Source: Qipengyuania sp. SS22 (GTDB lineage: Bacteria > Pseudomonadota > Alphaproteobacteria > Sphingomonadales > Sphingomonadaceae). From it: a DNA stretch of 64,000 nt. The stretch covers positions 2,059,501-2,123,500 of the forward strand of contig NZ_CP107048.1 in the NCBI RefSeq assembly GCF_025736935.1, read 5' to 3'. The position numbers and the translations under genes were made by a program. Shown piece by piece: positions 62,255-64,000 of the stretch (position 1 is its first letter; each line of letters begins with the position of its first letter). The notes beneath the pieces are model-generated. The model had not been told where the DNA came from and ran no database searches. It worked only from the letters and a program-made list of their open reading frames with translations.

Positions 62255-63457
62255 TTAGTCGGCTTCGGCCATTTGCGTCTTGACCGTCTCACCCTCGGTG
62301 AGGAAGCCGCCGGCGCGCAGTACGACGCGCTCCGAACCAGTCAGGCCCTCGGCGATGACGATGCCCTGCGAGGTGACCGTACCCGTGGTAACCGACCGAC
62401 GCTCGGCCTTGTCCTCGCCATTGATGATCAGGACATAGGCGCCGTCACGATCCGACAGCACCGCGCTTTCGGGCAGGATCGGCGCGACGACCGTGCCGCT
62501 GGCAATGGTCGCGGTGGCGAAACCGCCCGGACGCAGACCCTCGGCATAGGAAAGCGCGATACGCGCCGTGCCCTGGCGGTCTTGTTCGTCGATGGTCGGC
62601 GAGACCTGCCAGACTTGGCCGGTGAAAAGCTTGTCGGTCCCGACGGGACGGATCTGCGCCGAGGTTCCGACCGAGATCGACGTCAGCGAATCCTCGTTGA
62701 GGCGCGCGAGCAGTTCCATCTCGCCGCCGCGGGCGATACGGAACAGGGGCGGCGATCCGGCGCTGACCGTCTGGCCGGGCTCGACATTGCGCTCGAGCAC
62801 ATAGCCCGACGCCGGAGCGAGGATGTTGAGGCGGGCGTTGCGCGCCCGCAGCTCGCCAAGCTGGGCCTGTGCCACGCGAACGCGGGCGACGGCGGCATCG
62901 CGGGTTGCGGTCAGGCGATCGACATCGGCGGTGGAGACGAAGCCGCGCTCGACCAGCTGCAGCGCGCGATCGAGATTGGCCTGCGCCAGATCGGCATCGG
63001 CCTGCGCGACCTGGATCTGCGCGCCGGCGCTCTGGACCTGCTGCGACTGGACCGACTGGTCGATGCTCGCGAGCACCTGGCCCTGGCGCACCCAGTCGCC
63101 GGCATCCACCGGCACCGAGACGACACGGCCGCCTTCGCCGACGACGCCGACGGGCATTTCGCGGCGCGCGGACAGCGTGCCGGTGGCGGTGATCTGTCCC
63201 TCGACAGTGGTTTGGCCGGGGGTAATGACGGTCACGGTCGGCGCCTGGGCGTTTTCATCGCCCGCGGGCGTGGCGGTACCATTGCTGCGCATGACAAAGA
63301 AGGCGGCGATGGCGAGGCCGAGCACGAGAAGACCGGCGATGATCAGCACCTTGCGGCGGTCCGAACCGCGCTTCGCCTCGTACTCTTCCGCATCGGGGTC
63401 GAAACCGACCGCGATCGGGTCGCCCTTCTCGGCCGTCACTTTAGACTCGTAATTCAT
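62255..63457 (-). CDS. RND efflux periplasmic adaptor (membrane fusion protein)
   Basis: A 400-residue adaptor. A charged cytoplasmic N-terminus (about 1-36) precedes one membrane helix (VLIIAGLLVLGLAIAAFFVM, about 38-57), so it is an anchored rather than lipoylated adaptor. It has the split lipoyl motif (about 100-135 and 210-240), an intervening coiled-coil hairpin (about 140-205) and beta-barrel domains. It leads the adaptor-permease-DUF445 operon; no outer-membrane channel gene is present. Confidence 0.92.
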   Translation of the reverse strand: MNYESKVTAEKGDPIAVGFDPDAEEYEAKRGSDRRKVLIIAGLLVLGLAIAAFFVMRSNGTATPAGDENAQAPTVTVITPGQTTVEGQITATGTLSARREMPVGVVGEGGRVVSVPVDAGDWVRQGQVLASIDQSVQSQQVQSAGAQIQVAQADADLAQANLDRALQLVERGFVSTADVDRLTATRDAAVARVRVAQAQLGELRARNARLNILAPASGYVLERNVEPGQTVSAGSPPLFRIARGGEMELLARLNEDSLTSISVGTSAQIRPVGTDKLFTGQVWQVSPTIDEQDRQGTARIALSYAEGLRPGGFATATIASGTVVAPILPESAVLSDRDGAYVLIINGEDKAERRSVTTGTVTSQGIVIAEGLTGSERVVLRAGGFLTEGETVKTQMAEAD

Positions 63458-63494
63458 GTCGTACCCTGCCCCAGATGCGCTGCGAACAAGCAGT

Positions 63495-63523
63495 GTGTTA
63501 CATTGCTATATCACTTAGCGCAA
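63495..63523 (-). promoter_or_regulatory. Candidate sigma70-type promoter of the RND operon
   Basis: On the minus strand TTGCGC (63518-63523), a 17-base spacer and TAACAC (63495-63500) lie about 38 bases ahead of the adaptor ATG. Spacing is ideal; boxes match the housekeeping consensus moderately. The remaining sequence to 63706 contains the hairpins noted nearby and no gene. Confidence 0.4.
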
Positions 63524-63613
63524 GAATTTCGAACTGAGGCGATAGACGGAGGCCCGCGTTAGGGCAATTGAGGGTTCGACCGGGAGCATGCAGGGGTGGA
63601 CGAATGTCGCCCT

Positions 63614-63636
63614 GGCACCACACCCCGCGTGGTGCC
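63614..63636. repeat. Inverted repeat GGCACCAC-N7-GTGGTGCC
   Basis: Perfect 8-bp stem with loop ACCCCGC, located just beyond the GlsB-gene terminator in the gap before the RND operon. It could form a second terminator-like hairpin or an operator. No regulator is suggested by the sequence. Confidence 0.4.
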
Positions 63637-63654
63637 GCGACCCGGACAAACGAA

Positions 63655-63682
63655 GGGCGGAGCGTCATACGACGCCCCGCCC
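63655..63682 (-). terminator. Terminator hairpin of the GlsB-type gene
   Basis: On the minus strand GGGCGGGGCGTC pairs with GACGCTCCGCCC around a GTAT loop (one G-T pair). A short T-rich stretch follows (TTCGTTTG). It lies about 25 bases after the stop at 63707. Confidence 0.7.
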
Positions 63683-63706
63683 AACGAAAATCAGATCTTC
63701 GGTCGC

Positions 63707-63970
63707 TTAGCGAACGCGGCCGCGCTGGACCATGTTGGCGATACCGAGCAGCACGATGGCGCCGAGCAGCGACATCAGCAGGCCCGGGACGCTGAATTCG
63801 GTCAGCGTCGAGCCGACACCGATCAGAGAACCGATGAACTTGCCGATGAACGAGCCGACGATGCCGACGACGATATTCCAGAAGATGCCCATCGAGGCAT
63901 CACGATTCATGACCAGGCTAGCGAGCCAGCCGATGATCCCGCCGACGATAATAGCGATAATCCAAGCCAT
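63707..63970 (-). CDS. GlsB/YeaQ/YmgE-family stress-response membrane protein
   Basis: An 87-residue very hydrophobic protein with three predicted membrane helices and glycine-rich GG/GxxxG packing (IVGGIIGWLASLVM near the start, NIVVGIVGSFIGKFIG, and LLMSLLGAIVLLGI). This matches the transglycosylase-associated YeaQ/YmgE/GlsB family, induced by envelope or general stress in other bacteria. The start ATG 63970 has AGGAGGAAT ahead. It stands alone near the right edge. Confidence 0.93.
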   Translation of the reverse strand: MAWIIAIIVGGIIGWLASLVMNRDASMGIFWNIVVGIVGSFIGKFIGSLIGVGSTLTEFSVPGLLMSLLGAIVLLGIANMVQRGRVR

Positions 63971-64000
63971 TCTTATTCCTCCTGCTTTACTCTCACATTG

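Overview
This 64 kb window is chromosomal core DNA from a GC-rich alphaproteobacterium. The gene content fits Sphingomonadales, probably the Erythrobacteraceae/Sphingomonadaceae side. Signs are MipZ in place of Min proteins, a petABC cytochrome bc1 operon, sucC apart from sucD next to etfBA, a TonB-ExbB-ExbD-ExbD operon, a PgmG-type phosphomannomutase, a DECR-like SDR, and an intergenic repeat of the type that translates as 'VTPAQAGAQ'. The family placement is inference. I saw no rRNA, CRISPR array, transposase, integrase, prophage or recognisable defence island.

Layout: (1) 1-5.8 kb, minus strand: pheT (cut by the left edge) and pheS, two tandem paralogous AraC-type regulators, rplT and rpmI. 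(2) 5.9-13 kb, mostly minus: prs-hisN-SDR-SDR, glpX and hom, with an opposite-strand exported protein wedged between glpX and hom, then an exported protein of unknown function. (3) 13.1-16.1 kb, plus: a structured leader followed by tonB-exbB-exbD-exbD and a strong terminator. (4) 16.1-22 kb, minus: mipZ, a J-domain protein, pgm, a DUF2059 protein and an Lhr-type DEXH helicase. (5) 22.2-26.4 kb: panC (apparently CTG start), tRNA-Gly, an OmpA-like lipoprotein, a CPA1-type antiporter and apt. (6) 26.4-32.8 kb, minus: petA-petB-petC, pgeF and a frameshifted pepN. (7) 32.9-40.6 kb: a Ste24-like M48 protease with an SDR epimerase, a DMT transporter, threonine aldolase, a small GNAT, two bacterial PH-domain membrane proteins, a dienoyl-CoA-reductase-like SDR, tRNA-Thr and a 47-codon gene. 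(8) 40.6-49.4 kb, plus: the tightly coupled series gpmA-purE-purK-folA-dipeptidase-ribF, an inverted repeat, then ileS-lspA-DUF3035. (9) 49.4-57.5 kb: a palindrome-rich element, a CNNM/CorC-type protein, an OmpA lipoprotein, cysQ, sucC, a lipocalin-like exported protein, etfBA and a secreted TonB-C-like protein. (10) 57.5-64 kb, minus: an RND efflux operon (adaptor, an enlarged permease, DUF445) and a GlsB-type membrane protein.

Most genes are housekeeping: translation (pheST, ileS, rpmI, rplT, lspA for lipoprotein maturation), nucleotides and cofactors (prs, purEK, apt, folA, ribF, panC), respiration (pet, etf, sucC) and envelope energisation/efflux. The observations most worth following are: adjacent damage in pepN (apparent 2-nt loss) and pgeF (about 30 residues missing); an RND permease with about 100 extra residues and two predicted extra membrane helices; a leader with alternative hairpins ahead of the tonB operon; a palindrome resembling operators of branched-chain/fatty-acid catabolism ahead of etfBA; and a Shine-Dalgarno sequence buried in the etfA terminator. 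I did not find a clearly new multi-gene system.
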